In this document: positions 36,076 to 48,127 of the stretch, in pieces
Position numbering within the stretch: position 1 is the first letter of the stretch
How the letters are laid out: every line of letters starts with the position of its first letter
From: Piper betle
Taxonomy: Eukaryota; Streptophyta; Magnoliopsida; Piperales; Piperaceae
DNA length: 64,000 bases
Direction of reading: 5' to 3'
Assembly (NCBI GenBank): GCA_033002965.1
Contig: JAURVB010013873.1
Coordinates: 1 to 64,000, forward strand
Position numbers and translations under genes: made by a program
Notes under the pieces: generated by a model
What the model was told of the DNA's origin: nothing
Seen by the model: only the letters and a program-made list of their open reading frames with translations
Databases searched by the model: none

Positions 36076-39000
36076 CTAAAGTAACATATCATCAAATGAT
36101 ACAATACCCATCTGAGCAACATGCTCATGAAAGACCTTGGGTAGTAATCCTTTAGTAAGCGGATCCGCAACCATGGAGTTTGTTCCAATATGTTCTATTG
36201 ATACTTTACCACTCTGAACTCTTTCTTTCACAACAAGAAACTTGATCTCTATATGTTTTGATTTAGATGAGCTTCTGTTGTTATTTGAATATGATACTGC
36301 AGACTGATTGTCACAAAATATCTTAAGTGGTCTTTCAATATTATCAACAATACGCAGCCCTGTGACAAAATTCCGCAACCATATTCCCTGATTGGATGCC
36401 TCATAACAAGCTATGAATTCGGCTGCCATAGTGGAAGAAGCTATGAGTGTCTGCTTAGCACTTTTCCAAGAAATAGCTCCGCCAGCTAGTAGATAGACAT
36501 AGCCAGAAGTGGATCGACGACTATCTTGACATCCAGCAAAATCGGAATCAGAATATCCTGTGATCTCAAGTTGATCTGATTTCCGATATGTGAGCATGTA
36601 ATGTTTTGTTTTCTGAAGATACCTCATGACCCTTTTGGCTGCTATCCAGTGATCCAACCCTGGATTACTTAGATATCTGCCCAACATTCCAACAATATAC
36701 GCAATATCTGGACGCGTACATACTTGAGCATACATAAGACTTCCCACTACTGAAGCATAGGGAATCTTTTGCATTTCCTTTTCTTCTATATCATTTTTGG
36801 GGCATTGATTGAGACTGAATTTGTCTCCTTTAGAAATAGGGGTATCTCCTGGTTTACAATTTTGCATGCCAAATCTTTTAAGCACTTTTTCTATATATGT
36901 CTTTTGTGATAATCCAAGTATACATCGATCGCGATTCCGATGTATTTGAATTCCTAATACAAAAGATGCATTACCAAGATCTTTCATTTCAAATTTCTTT
37001 GACAAAAGATTCTTGGTTTCGTGCAAAAAATCTATATTATTACTGGCAAGTAATATATCATCAACATATAAAACCAGGAAAATATACTTACTCCCACTAA
37101 ACTTATGGTATATACAATCATCAATCACATTCATCTCAAAACCAAATGAAAGAATCACTTGATGAAATTTGTGATACCATTGACGAGAAGCCTGCTTAAG
37201 TCCATAGATGGATTTCTTTAATTTGCAAACCATCTTCTTTGAATCTCCTAATACAAAGTTTTCTGGTTGCACCATATAAATTGTTTCATCAATGTCACCA
37301 TTTAGAAACGCAGTCTTTACATCCATCTGATGTAACTCAAGATCAAAATGTGCCACTAATGCCATAATTATTCTGAACGAGTCTTTCGATGAAACTGGAG
37401 AGAAAGTCTCATTATAATCAATGCCTTCCTTTTGAGTAAAGCCCTTTGCAACAAGACGAGCCTTATATCTTTCTATATTACCCTTTGAATCCCTCTTGGT
37501 TTTAAATATCCATTTGCAACCAATGGGTTTCGCACCTTCAGGCAATAAGACAAGATCCCAAACGTCATTAGTTTTCATGGACTTCATCTCTTCATTCATG
37601 GCATCAATCCACTTTTGAGAATTAGAACTCTTCATGACCTGATGAAAACTGATTGGATCATCAACCATTTCATTGTTATCCTCATGTTCTTGGAGAAAGA
37701 TAATATAATCATCTGAAATTGCTTTTCTCCTTTCTCTTGTGGATCTCCTCAATGGCATTTGCTCTTGAGGTTGTTGAGTTTGTCCTTCAGGTATAACTTG
37801 AGTAGGGAGATTCTCGACAAAGTCTTGTAATTCTGGTACTGTTTCTTGAATTACATCAGAAATATGATCCTGATCCTGATTTTTATCAAAAACAATTATG
37901 GGAAGAGAATCAGATTCTTCTTCAAAGACAAAGTCTCTAACCTCATTTCCCCCTTCCAAACCAACATCCTCAAAAACTGGGCATTTCTCGTCTCAAAGAA
38001 TGACTTAATTGTGGGATCATAAAACTTATACCCTATTGACCGATCAGAGTACCCAACAAAATAACTGCTTATTGTTCTTGAGTCCAGTTTCCTTTCATTC
38101 GGCCTATAAGGCCTTGCTTCAGCTGGACAACCCCAAATGCGTAAATGCATTATACTGGGCCTTTTTCCGGTCCATAATTCATAAGGGGTCTTAACTGTTG
38201 CTTTTGTCGGTACTCTATTAAGAAGATATACTGCCGTCTTTAGTGCCTCACCCCAGAGTGAATCAGGCAAAGTAGTATGAGCAATCATACTTCTTACCAT
38301 GTCCTTTAATGTTCGGTTTCGTCTCTCAGCAACACCATTCATACTAGGAGTACCTGGCATTGTGTATTGCGGGACGATTCCACATTCTTCTAGAAATTTG
38401 GCAAATGGTCCTGGACGCTATACACCTGATCCATCATATCTGCCATAGTATTCACCACCACGATCAGATCTGATAGCCTTAATAGTTCTGTCAAGTTGGT
38501 TCTCAACTTCAGCTTTATATGCCTTAAATACGTCCAATGCTTGAGACTTCTCATGAATGAGATAAAGGTAACCATAACGAGAATAATCGTCTAAGAACGT
38601 AATAAAATATTGTTGACCATTCCAAGAAGCCGTAGGGAAGGGCCCACAAATGTCCGTATGTATTAGTTCTAAGACGTTTGAAGATCTATTGGCACCTAGT
38701 CTCCTTATATTTGTTTGTTTTCCCTTAATGCACCCAATACAGATTTGAAAATCTGCAAAATTAAGAGAATCAAGAATTCCATCTGACATAAGTCGTACAA
38801 TTCTTTGTTTAGAAATGTGTCCTAAATGCTTATGCCATAGTAAAGCAGAATTCTCATTGGTTAATTTTCTTTTTGTACCACATAGTTCCACATGCAAGGT
38901 TTCATTAAAAGATGCAATAGTATCAAGCAAATATAGATTATCATAAAAAGATAAGGACCCTGTACCCACAATATTTGAATTTAGAAAAAGACTAAACTTA

Positions 39001-40150
39001 TTATTTCTAAATGAACAAGAGTAACCAGATTTGTCCAATATAGAAATAGAAACCAAATTTCGTCTAAAAGACGGTACTACATATGTCTCTTTCAAATCCA
39101 AATAAAATCCTGTCTCTAATAATAATCTAAAAATCCCTATTGCTTCAACTATAACTGATTTGCCATCACCCATATAGATGAATCTTTCAGCATCATTTGG
39201 CTTTCTGTAACTCAGGCAACCCTGCATTGACACACTTATGTGAGTAGTAGCACCTGAATCTAGCCACCAAGTGTGTATTGGTACTGAAACTAGATTAACC
39301 TCAGAACAAACAAAATTAAGAAATGAACCTTTCTTTACACGCCAAGTGTGATACTTAGTGCATTCCTTCTTCATATGTCCAGGTTTACCACAAAAGAAAC
39401 AGCAAGAAACTTGATTTTCTTTATTTTGCTGTTGTGTGTGAGACCCATTATCAGCATCCTTAGCCCTCTTTCTTTTCTTATTTTTATCCTTATAGGTACT
39501 AGCCAAGTGAGCACTCTGAACCTGTTCTTGTTTCAATCTTTCTTCTTCTTGCACACAATAAGAAATGAGCTCATTAAGAGTCCATTTATCCCTTTGACAG
39601 TTATAACTGACCTTGAATTGACCAAATTGTGCAGGTAGAGAAATTAAAACTAAATGCACGAGCAAATCTTCAGATAGCTCTAACTTTAGTGCTTTTAGTT
39701 TTGAAGCAATGTTAGACATCTCTAAGATGTACTCCCTTATGCTTGTTTTGCCTTTATACCTCATTGAAATCAAGTTCGTCAAAAGCGTACTTGTTTCAGC
39801 TTTATCATTTTTGGCAAAACGCTTTTCAATTTCTTTAAGAAACTCACTGGCTTTAGTAACCATTTCTGACACATTGCCCCTGAAGGTCTCCAGAATTCCC
39901 CGTTTCATGATCATAAGACTCATGCGATTTGAACATTCCCATTTCTCAATGTCCCGTTTGTCCTCATTGGAACTTTTATCAGTAAGAGAAGCTGGCTATT
40001 TAGTTCTTAATGCAAGGTCAAGATCCATGCAGCCGAGAATAATCATTATGCTTTCTTTCCAATCCTTAAAGTTATCTTTAAGCATTGGTACTGAGTTTAT
40101 GTTGGCAGAAATTATAGAAGCAGACTGATTAACTGAAGCCAAAACAACAT
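36076..40150 (-). pseudogene. Copia gag-pol with two stops and one frameshift
   Basis: The polyprotein reads right to left. Gag runs from about 40150, with a zinc knuckle CCFFCGKPGHMKKEC near 39375-39415. Protease has WWLDSGATTHIS near 39240-39275. Integrase spans about 38870-38000, with its HHCC region starting LLWHKHLGH and core segments DICGPF and FLDDYSRYGY. RT runs from about 37580 to 36900 with YVDDILLAS near 37045-37070. RNase H (SDSDFAGC, STMAAEF) runs to the stop at 36076. Lesions are TAG at 39996-39998 in gag, TAG at 38418-38420 in integrase, and a frame change near 37930-37990 between integrase and RT. The rest is open, with one 627-codon stretch covering RT and RNase H. Confidence 0.9.
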
Positions 40151-40261
40151 GCTCACATTAAGATTAATAATTTTTTAATCCCTTTAATAGATACCTAGCA
40201 CAACATCAATATTTAGTCTTTGGACAGAAATATCAATTTGTAAATGGTACTCTTAGTGCAA

Positions 40262-40780
40262 TAATAAAATATAGATAATAAATCCTGTCAAATAATAAAC
40301 CTTCCTTTTGGCCGATTTATCATTCACATGGAAACCTAATAATTATCTCATATTTATTATTTTAATGTCATAATCAAATATGGATAATAAATCCTGTCAG
40401 ATAAAAACCTTCCTTTTGGCCGATTTATTATCCACATGGAAACCTAATAATTATCTTATATTTATTACATTAATGTCATAATCAAATATGGATAATAAAT
40501 CCTGTCAGATAAAAAACCTTCCTTTTAGCCGATTTATTATCCACATGGAAACCTGATAATTATCCCATATTTATTACAATAATGAGTCTTTAGTGTAGTA
40601 AAATATGAACAATAAATCCTGTCAAATAATAAACCTTCCTTTTGGCCGATTTATCATCCACATGGACACTTGATAATTGTCCCATACCTATTACCACATA
40701 TGAATATAGAATTCTGTCAAACATTAACCTTCCTTTTGGCCGATTAATATCCACATGAATTAAATACTCATAACTGTCTT
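40262..40780 (-). repeat. Tandem repeats of about 108 bp in the copia leader
   Basis: Five units share TCCTGTCA, CCTTCCTTTTGGCCGATTTA and CCACATGGA. They begin near 40284, 40393, 40501, 40618 and 40712, with spacings of 109, 108, 117 and 95 bp. They lie between the 5' LTR and gag on the minus strand, that is, in the untranslated leader. Confidence 0.85.
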
Positions 40781-41060
40781 AATATTTAAAAAATAAATTA
40801 ATTTCCACAAAAGAGGCTACTTTGGCAGCATATTGTAGTCCTTAATAAATTTTAAAATATTAATAATGACTTAACCAAAAGGTTATAAAATAAAAATATC
40901 TTTATGTGGGAGTTTCCAAAATTATAACCTTTTGTAACTTTATTTTCCTCATGTTATGTTACCAAAAGAGGACCTAAATTTTGGGATTAAATCCCACAAA
41001 AATTCATAAAATAAAACCTAAGTCTCAATAATTTGATATGAAGGTGGCTCTGATGCCGCT

Positions 41061-41484
41061 TGATGGACTTTATTTAGATTTCATATCAAATCATCGAGAG
41101 AAATTAAACTAGATAAATAAAATAGCGGAAGCGTACCTGAAGCCATAAAGAAATCAGAGACTTGATCACTTAGGTTTTGGATCTTCCAAATTCAAGACTA
41201 GTTTTCTAAACCAAAGTTCTGACAATGGATCCAGAACAGAATGGGGACCATAACCTCCTTATTTATAGCCTTAGTTCCATAAATTAAATTCCACCCATTA
41301 CGAAAGAGAATTTATGAAAAGGTATCTACACATTAAATTCCACACTTTTCTCATTAAATTCCACACTTTAATTTATGGCTCATAACCCTAAACTTTAGTA
41401 GATCAATTTAATTTAGCCAACCTTATATAATAACATATGATACAATTCCTGATTCATGTATATATTTATGTCCAATTTCCAACA
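41061..41484 (-). repeat. 5' LTR of the copia element
   Basis: 424 bp, the upstream LTR on the minus strand. Next to it (41046-41058) is the primer-binding-like sequence, the complement of GGCTCTGATGCC. Confidence 0.9.
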
Positions 41485-42607
41485 TGCTACACTCATCATC
41501 AAATCATATGCAACATGCAATATAAGTCATGAAAAAATCCCTAACTAGGGCATTCATCAATATCAACACATGATCCTCCATATATGCATCAATCCATACA
41601 TATTCTAATCCTATTGATCAGCTTCAACTCAATAAACCCCTCAGATCAAGTCATGAACAATCATGAAACATTATTATATTCACGTATGATGCCAATTTCG
41701 TATTCAATTCATATGATAAATTTACTACAAGTCATTAATAGTTAAAATACATTACGATCATGTAAATCAATTAGTACACTATTAGGCAATTTCATCATCC
41801 ATGTTAAGCAAAATACAATCCATGCTAATTACTTCTAAATTAGGTATACCTCGCAATGGCGACGGCCGGCGGGTCGGCGATAGGGGGTTTGAACCAAACC
41901 CTTGGAGGTGCACGACAGCTGGCAAGGGATGGTAGTTGCCATTTGACGATAACCCACAAACGACCGGCCGTAGCGCTTTTCTGCCGGCAGCCGAACCAGC
42001 AAGGGAAAAGGGAAAAGGGAAAAGGGAAAGGGAAAGGTGGTCCCGGCAGGCACATTGAGAGGAGGAGGTTGGTGTAACCTCGGTGACCCGGCAAGGTGCC
42101 GATGACAACTATTTTCCTGGAGAAAACTCCCGGCAGTGGTGGTGGTTTGTTGAGGATGATAAGAACGTTGGGAAGAGATCGACTGGATTCCCATGTGAGC
42201 AAAAAAGGTAAAGGTGAAGGAGGAGGTGACCTAGGCCAGGTGATACCTGCCCAACGGTTGCGAATAGGGTGATGAAGAAAAGAAGGAGGGGAAAGGAAGG
42301 AAAGGGAGGAGGTAGGTGAGGGGAAAGGAGGCTAGACGATGGTGCTAGTCGGCGGCGGTGCAATCGGCGGTGAGGTTGCTGGCTATGGTGGTGCAGCAAA
42401 ACAGAGTGGGGTGTGTTAACTTATTTTCCTGTTGTGTTACTGACATAATTATCATATACTCAATATAATTGAACCTCATGGCTTATAACACATGTCCAGC
42501 ACCGGCTCAGCACACGCATTCTAAAACTGACTTGACTCGAACCAAAGGCTGAACCGACTGGTTCACAAGCATAAAACTCTAACTTGAGTCATGGGTTTTA
42601 CAGGTTG

Positions 42608-43447
42608 AGTTTGAAGTTTTCGGTTTATGTTTTAGTGTTCATTTATATAAATTTAAGTTAAATAAATTTTCTTGCAGAAAATAATCGAAATTAAGTAGTG
42701 AGGGGGTAGAAAGCTTTGTAGGGGAAACTAAAGGAGGCATCCTTCTCTCTCCCTCTCATGTCATTCTCTCCCTCTCTTCTACATTTGTGTGGCAGATGTT
42801 TCTCTCCTCCTCTCTTCCTTGTTGACGGCTAGAGTTTTTGTAGTTCTTCTTTTTCTATCGTTATTCCGTATTTTATTCTTCATACATACAATTTTTTATT
42901 GATTAGGATACCATACATGCATAAATTATAACTGTTGTGGATGAGTTTTGATTTATGGAGATCATGGAATAAGGTTTTTCATGGATATGTGATCAAATTT
43001 GATGGAGAACAATTGTTTGGCAAAAAGTTCGAAAATTTTGAGTTTTTTGTATGAATTGTGATTTAATTTATAAAAAATTCCCATGAAATATAAGTATATA
43101 TAAATTCTGGAATTACATGATGTATAGGTCTAATTATGCGAGATATAATCATTAAGTAACTTTAAGAACTATAATTAGTTTAATTGAGTTAGATCAACTT
43201 TGGTCGATGATTTATAGATTTTCAGTTGTAAATTTCTTGGAATTTATGCTTTAATAGAAGATTTGTTAAAATAGTTAATTTGATGAAAATCTATCTTGGG
43301 TATGTGTAGAATCACCATATGAAATTGTTGGTATGAAAAAGAATTAAACTTGATTGATGAATGCATGAAAAAGATCTGAAATTCGTAAAAAAATTCAAAA
43401 GTGTAAAAACCACAAGAGAGTTTGAACCCCATGAAATAGAGTGCCTA
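42608..43447. other. Intergenic spacer between two LTR-A copies
   Basis: A pyrimidine-rich stretch with repeated CTCTCTCCCTCTC motifs at 42740-42825, then AT-rich sequence. No gene was recognised. Confidence 0.55.
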
Positions 43448-43785
43448 TGTAAAACCCCAAATTTGAGTTAAGGTTTTACTTGCTTGTTAGTTCATGCCAG
43501 TCTTGAGTCGATTCAACATTCAGACCACGAGTATAGGGCCCAAATGGTCATATGAGCATGTTATGCAGGCTAGGTATGCTCAATATACAAATCATAGCTT
43601 TAATCATGCTGACATGAGCTATCAGCGTATACTCGAGGAATATGGATAGGAATATGGATTCTTGCTTGTGTTAGCTTAGGGGTGGTCAGATATAGATCAT
43701 TGCAGCGTTTAGTATTTGTTGGGCTTTTACAAGGTATCTCTTTTGCGTACATCTTAGGGGTTTCGGATTACAGGAGTGCCCCATT

Positions 43786-44247
43786 TGTAACGACCCAACC
43801 CAAAGTGCAACGTAATGGGCCTAAGTCATTTCTTTAAAATGGTTAACCCAAGTTAAAGATCTATAGTCAATTCACACTTATAAACAAGATCTTCTCCCAG
43901 TAGGTATTAGATGTGGGACTAAGTTGAGGGATCTCACAATCCACCCACCTTAGGAAACTTCGTCCCCAAAATGCCTATACTTGGCATGTTGCTAGCCCCA
44001 GCCCACGACCGTTCTAGCCCGTGATCGGCGGCCTAGCCAACGTCCCTATTCCAGCCCACCATCTAACACGAAACCAGGTTGCTCTGATACCACCTGTAAC
44101 GACCCGGCCCAAAGTGCAACGTAATGGGCCTAATTCATTTCTTTAAACGTGGTGAACCAAGTTAAAAATCTATAGTCCATTTCCACTTATAAACAAGATC
44201 TTCTCCCAGTAGGTATTAGATGTGGGACTAAATTGAGGGATCTCCCA
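43786..44247 (-). mobile_element. TRIM (miniature LTR retrotransposon), complete
   Basis: Two 153-bp direct repeats (43786-43938 and 44095-44247) flank a 156-bp interior. An exact 5-bp duplication CCATT (43781-43785 and 44248-44252) bounds the element. Read on the minus strand, the LTR runs from TGGGAGATCCCTC to GGGTCGTTACA. It is followed directly by a PBS (GGTGGTATCAGAGC), and the interior ends in AAGGTGGGTGGATTG, a polypurine-like tract. There is no coding capacity. I found no 5S-rRNA-like segment that would make it a Cassandra element. Confidence 0.9.
44077..44094 (-). other. Primer-binding site of the TRIM
   Basis: On the minus strand it reads GGTGGTATCAGAGCAACC and directly abuts the 5' LTR. 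TGGTATCAGAGC is complementary to the 3' end of plant initiator methionine tRNA, the commonest primer for plant LTR elements. Confidence 0.85.
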
Positions 44248-46230
44248 CCATTAGGCCTAGTTTTGATTTGAGTCTCAGATCATCACCGTTGAGTTTAGGT
44301 TTTTGAGGTTCAATTAGCTTCCTTGCTTCAATTTCCATCCGTAGAGTCTCACGTAGGCTTTGAGTCAATTTTGACTTTTGTCAGTGTTGATCCAAGCTTT
44401 CTGACAATATGTATATTGTATATACTCTATGTGGACCCCATTAGGCCAGCAGTGGTCGGTTGATGAGGTGTTGCCACATGGTCAAATCAGATCTTGCCAC
44501 ACTAGCCCTAGCTTCCCCCACTTTCCATGAGTTTCTCCCAGAATTTTAAAACCATTTTTAGCCCTAATGCTGCCGCTGCCACTATGGCTCAACGTTGGCC
44601 TGTCTCTGGCTAGTCTCTGGCCACTAGACCACCACCATTGTCGATTATCGACCCAGACTTAGTACTTGCTCAAGCACCGCTGCATTGATTGCCAGCAGAG
44701 CCATTTTATTTGCCGAATTTCTGCCATTTTGTTTGAGGTATTTTCTAGCATCGACAACTTCCCTCTGGCCAAGCCGATCACCTAGATCGACTCCTACCTC
44801 CATGACTGAGCTTATGAGATTGGCCCCAACCCTTGTCGTGACCACATTCATAGTTGATGATCCTTCCCTTCCAAGCGAGCGATACTCCCTCTTTTCGACC
44901 GTTTTTCGACCAGTCGCTGGTCGAACTCCATTAGTCGTTATCGTTGTCACCTCCATCACCTTCTCCTCACCGTCCCCCATTGATCCCAACTGGCAACAAC
45001 CCTTGCCTCACTGCCATTGCCGTTTTTTGGCAAACAGACACCGGCGGTCCCATCATGCCCGACTACCCGCTACCGCATCCACTTTGTCTAGACCCTGTAT
45101 GTGACTGTGTCCATGTCCACTGACTCAACCCAACCCACCATTTAAGTTCCACCCGAATCGAGTTGACTCGGCCTGACTCGTTCTGATTTGCCCAGTTGAC
45201 TTGGTATCCTATTTCTCCCGTTTTTGTCCATTTTTCGAGTGTTTCTAATTCCAGAGTTTGAGCTAACCGTAGATGTGTCATTATGCTTGAAGCTTGGACT
45301 TCAGGTCCGTTAGGACTCTTTTCAGTTTTATCGTTCTACTCTATTGCTGATTGATTTCCAGATCATAGGACGTGTTAAGTGGCTATTTTATCGAACCCCA
45401 CTTAATATAGACCATCTAAACGTCCTTACTTTTATGGTTAATAACCCTCGAAGATGAGATCTCTCATGTTATTTTTGAACTTAACTCTACCTCATGTTGC
45501 CTTCAGGCCTATTTATATAATTCCCTTCTCATACCTATATATAATTTTAGTCAAATTTCAGTGAGCTGAGAATTAGTGAACTTGACCTTGCATATACCGT
45601 GAATGAGGGCATATGCAAGTCATACCAGGCTTTGGATTAGTGATAGGGCTATTTTATTGCCTAGGATCCTGACATCTTTACGCCTTGAATTTCCTCACAT
45701 CCGGAGAAGTGTGGAGTAAACTGAAATTGTTTTGTACAACGCATATCTAAATTTGTGATATCAGAAAGTACTAAAGACGATTGTCTAATAGTACTCAACC
45801 ATTGTGCTGTAGGCCAACAGTTATATAGAGGTTTGTAAATGTAAAGGGCTTAGGATATATATATATTTTTTTAAAGTGGGACCCATTATATGATATTGCT
45901 GAGAGTGGCACAACACTAATTCAGTTCAGGATGTTATCTTATTTGCAGCTTGATGGCTCCTCAAAAGTTGCCCTTTTAGTGTTCTTATATATATATATTG
46001 ATTTTTCCTTTTTTGTGGAAGTCAAATTCCACTTGTCAATTTGTATAATTATTTTTTATGACAGTGACACTCATTCCTGACATTTTTTATATTATATATA
46101 TATAGGTATTATGTTTGTTTGTATTGGGTTGGCTTTGGTGGAAGAATAAATAATTACTAACACACACTTATGCTTTGTGTGTCATTATTTTCTTTCATTC
46201 TTTTGTCTCTACTTGATGTATGTTCATGTA

Positions 46231-48127
46231 TTTATTTTATGTTTTGTGATCTATGCTCTAACCAACTTTTATAATACTAGATCAGATATATTATCAAGTC
46301 TCTTAATACAACATTTAGATTTCAACTTCAATTGGGAAGCTCCGGTGGATGGTCTCTTTATTATGTCTAACAGTGGATTTTTCTTGTTATTTGATATTAT
46401 ATAAATATATATATTTTTATTTATTTATTTATTTATTTATTTACGCTCCTTTCCCACCACTTGGCATGAAACATTTTTTTTTCCAACTTCAATGTAGTTA
46501 ATGCACTATGTTGAATTTTTAACTGATTAATTGCCAAGTGGTGGAAAAGGGCTTGGCGCACAAGCCTGGTAAATTGTCAGGTACATTTGTACCTCAGATC
46601 TGGCCATTTGGTAAGATGACATATATACGTGATATTATCGTATTTTGTACAATGTACATTCTGTTTTTTTCAACGTAATGTGCATAACGTTTTCTACCTT
46701 AACGATGCCAGTAGGTTATTACTTTTCGGTCTACAGCATTAATTATGTGTTTCACATTCATTTCACCGCTATTAACCAATTAAACCAACATAGTTGTGGT
46801 GGCGAACGATCCTTACTGTTTGAAGAGCCCCCCATTTCCATTGGTCTGGCATCCGTGGGAACGAGGCGGCTCAACCATGGAAACTAAGATCCCAGTCGGC
46901 CATAATTCGTTGATCGATGCTGACACAAAGCCCATACATATGTGTCGGTCCTGACAAGTGACGGCCATCTCTCACCGCCACCGCCTGGACCAGGATCCCA
47001 CCCTGGAAGAAAGCCGCCCGGAGCGACGGGCAAGCCGAGGTAAAGGGAAAGAAGAAGACAAAGACGTCTGCAATCCGTACCGTTCGCTGAGTCAAGACCC
47101 GGGTAATGTGTGGGTTTTTTAGTAAAATATTCAAAAATAATATTTAAATCATAAACAAATATGATATCTTAGTCTTTGATCTTTTAATATGGAGCTTTAG
47201 ATTTCTATAATCTTTATATATAAGCTAACATGATAATTTTAAAAAGACGCTCAAATTTATATCAATTGTATTAACTGTCAAACTAATTAACATTTTAATA
47301 TTTTTTTAAAAAAATTAAACACTACAGCGGATTAAATATATCTCGTAATTAAAGGTATCTTTATTTTGAAAGATACTCTCTACGAAGGATGTAAATTTGA
47401 GGGGGAGAGGGGGAAAGAATTTTTAATATAATTAATTTTGATTTAGATATTACAAATAGAGGGATAATTTGAAGGTCTTACAACTAATATAACTAGTGGG
47501 CTCAATTCACAAGTTAGTCAGTACGTATGTTTTTGTTCAGTTTTTCTATATAATTATTTATCTACCACAAAATTTATTAGCCTTCCACCTTTCACATTCT
47601 AATCACTCTATTAAAAAGTAAGCGTGTTCATCGAAGTGAGTTGAGTTGAGTTGAGTAAAATTATATTCAAACTTATTTCTTTATTTCGAGATCAAATCGA
47701 GGTAAAAAGACTGCGATGAGTCGAGCACGAAAAAACTCAAATCTTATTAATAAATAATTTGAGATGAAATTAATTATTAAAAGTTTAAATAATTTAATTT
47801 TGAGTCAATTACAAGCAAAATACTTTTTTTAGAATATATTCTATATATCATAATTTAAAACTATTATTATAGTATAATTGCATCTATTAATCATTTATAT
47901 TTACTTCAATGGCTACTTAAAATTTATAAATAAAATATCTTTTTAATATAAAATATGGAACTTTGAATTAAAGATCACAAAAGTCGTAGAGGAAAGTGCA
48001 TCAAAGTCAAAGAGCAAAGAGATATTTATCCAAATCCAACGCCACCCACACCCCTTTGCCCTTGTAGCTACCTCTCTTAATAACTAAAAACCTAAAACCC
48101 TCCTCCCAAGCTCCCGGCTCCGCATCC
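46231..48127. other. Intergenic sequence and CARB upstream region
   Basis: An (ATTT)n run at about 46417-46442, AT-rich sequence, and a GC-richer patch (46790-47100) with no recognised domain. The last few hundred bases should hold the CARB promoter. The 48085-48127 leader is C-rich. Confidence 0.5.

Larger units (their letters stand above)
35298..41484 (-). mobile_element. Ty1/copia retrotransposon, structurally complete, minus strand
   Basis: A 6187-bp element with two LTRs (35298-35738 and 41061-41484) and an exact 5-bp duplication TGCTA (35293-35297 and 41485-41489). On the minus strand the LTR begins TGTTGGAAATTGG and ends GTCCATCA. A primer-binding-like GGCATCAGAGCC follows the 5' LTR (41046-41058) and a polypurine tract AAGTGGGAGAT precedes the 3' LTR (35739-35750). 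The order gag, protease, integrase, RT, RNase H fixes it as copia. The LTRs are nearly identical apart from a small deletion in the 5' LTR, which suggests recent insertion. Two stops and one frameshift in gag-pol make it non-autonomous. Confidence 0.92.
33772..42602 (-). mobile_element. Solo LTR of family LTR-A (minus strand), split by a copia element
   Basis: Read on the minus strand it starts TGTAAAACCCATG (at 42602) and ends near 33772 with GGGTGATACA. An exact 5-bp duplication GGTTG flanks it (33767-33771 and 42603-42607). Subtracting the copia insertion (35298-41484) and its TSD leaves about 2.64 kb. Family landmarks appear in reverse order: GTCAGTAACGAGTG (34441), the segment around CTCCACACTTCTC (34790), GAGGGATCTCATC (35038), the CACCTAGGCGCG equivalent (about 35215) and the GC-rich block (41850-42400) with a GGGAAAA run at 42001-42036. 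No internal domains of its own. Confidence 0.8.
43448..46230 (+). mobile_element. Diverged LTR-A copy carrying a TRIM
   Basis: It starts TGTAAAACCCC at 43448. It keeps LTR-A landmarks in order: TTGAGTCGATTC, a C-rich block (44560-45080), CAGGTCCGTTAGGACTC (45302), AGGACGTGTTAAGTGG (45368), GAGATCTCTCATG, GGAGAAGTGTGGAG (45702), and TGACACTCATTCCTGACA near 46065. The 3' terminus and matching duplication were not found, so the copy is either truncated or too diverged at its right end. A 462-bp TRIM is inserted at 43786-44247. Confidence 0.7.

Noticed and set aside
40262..40780. Regularly spaced repeats resembling a CRISPR array
   Set aside because: Units are long, contiguous and degenerate with no unique spacers. 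They are in the leader of a plant copia element.
41782..42402. Several minus-strand ORFs of about 100-120 codons
   Set aside because: They cover the GC-rich block of an LTR-A copy and are not conserved between copies.
44645..45104. 139-codon plus-strand ORF and its minus-strand shadow
   Set aside because: Ser/Thr/Pro-rich sequence inside the C-rich block of an LTR-A copy; no domain.
46645..47134. ORFs of 80-87 codons in a GC-richer patch
   Set aside because: No recognisable domain, start context or splice pattern; possibly a decayed exon, but unsupported.
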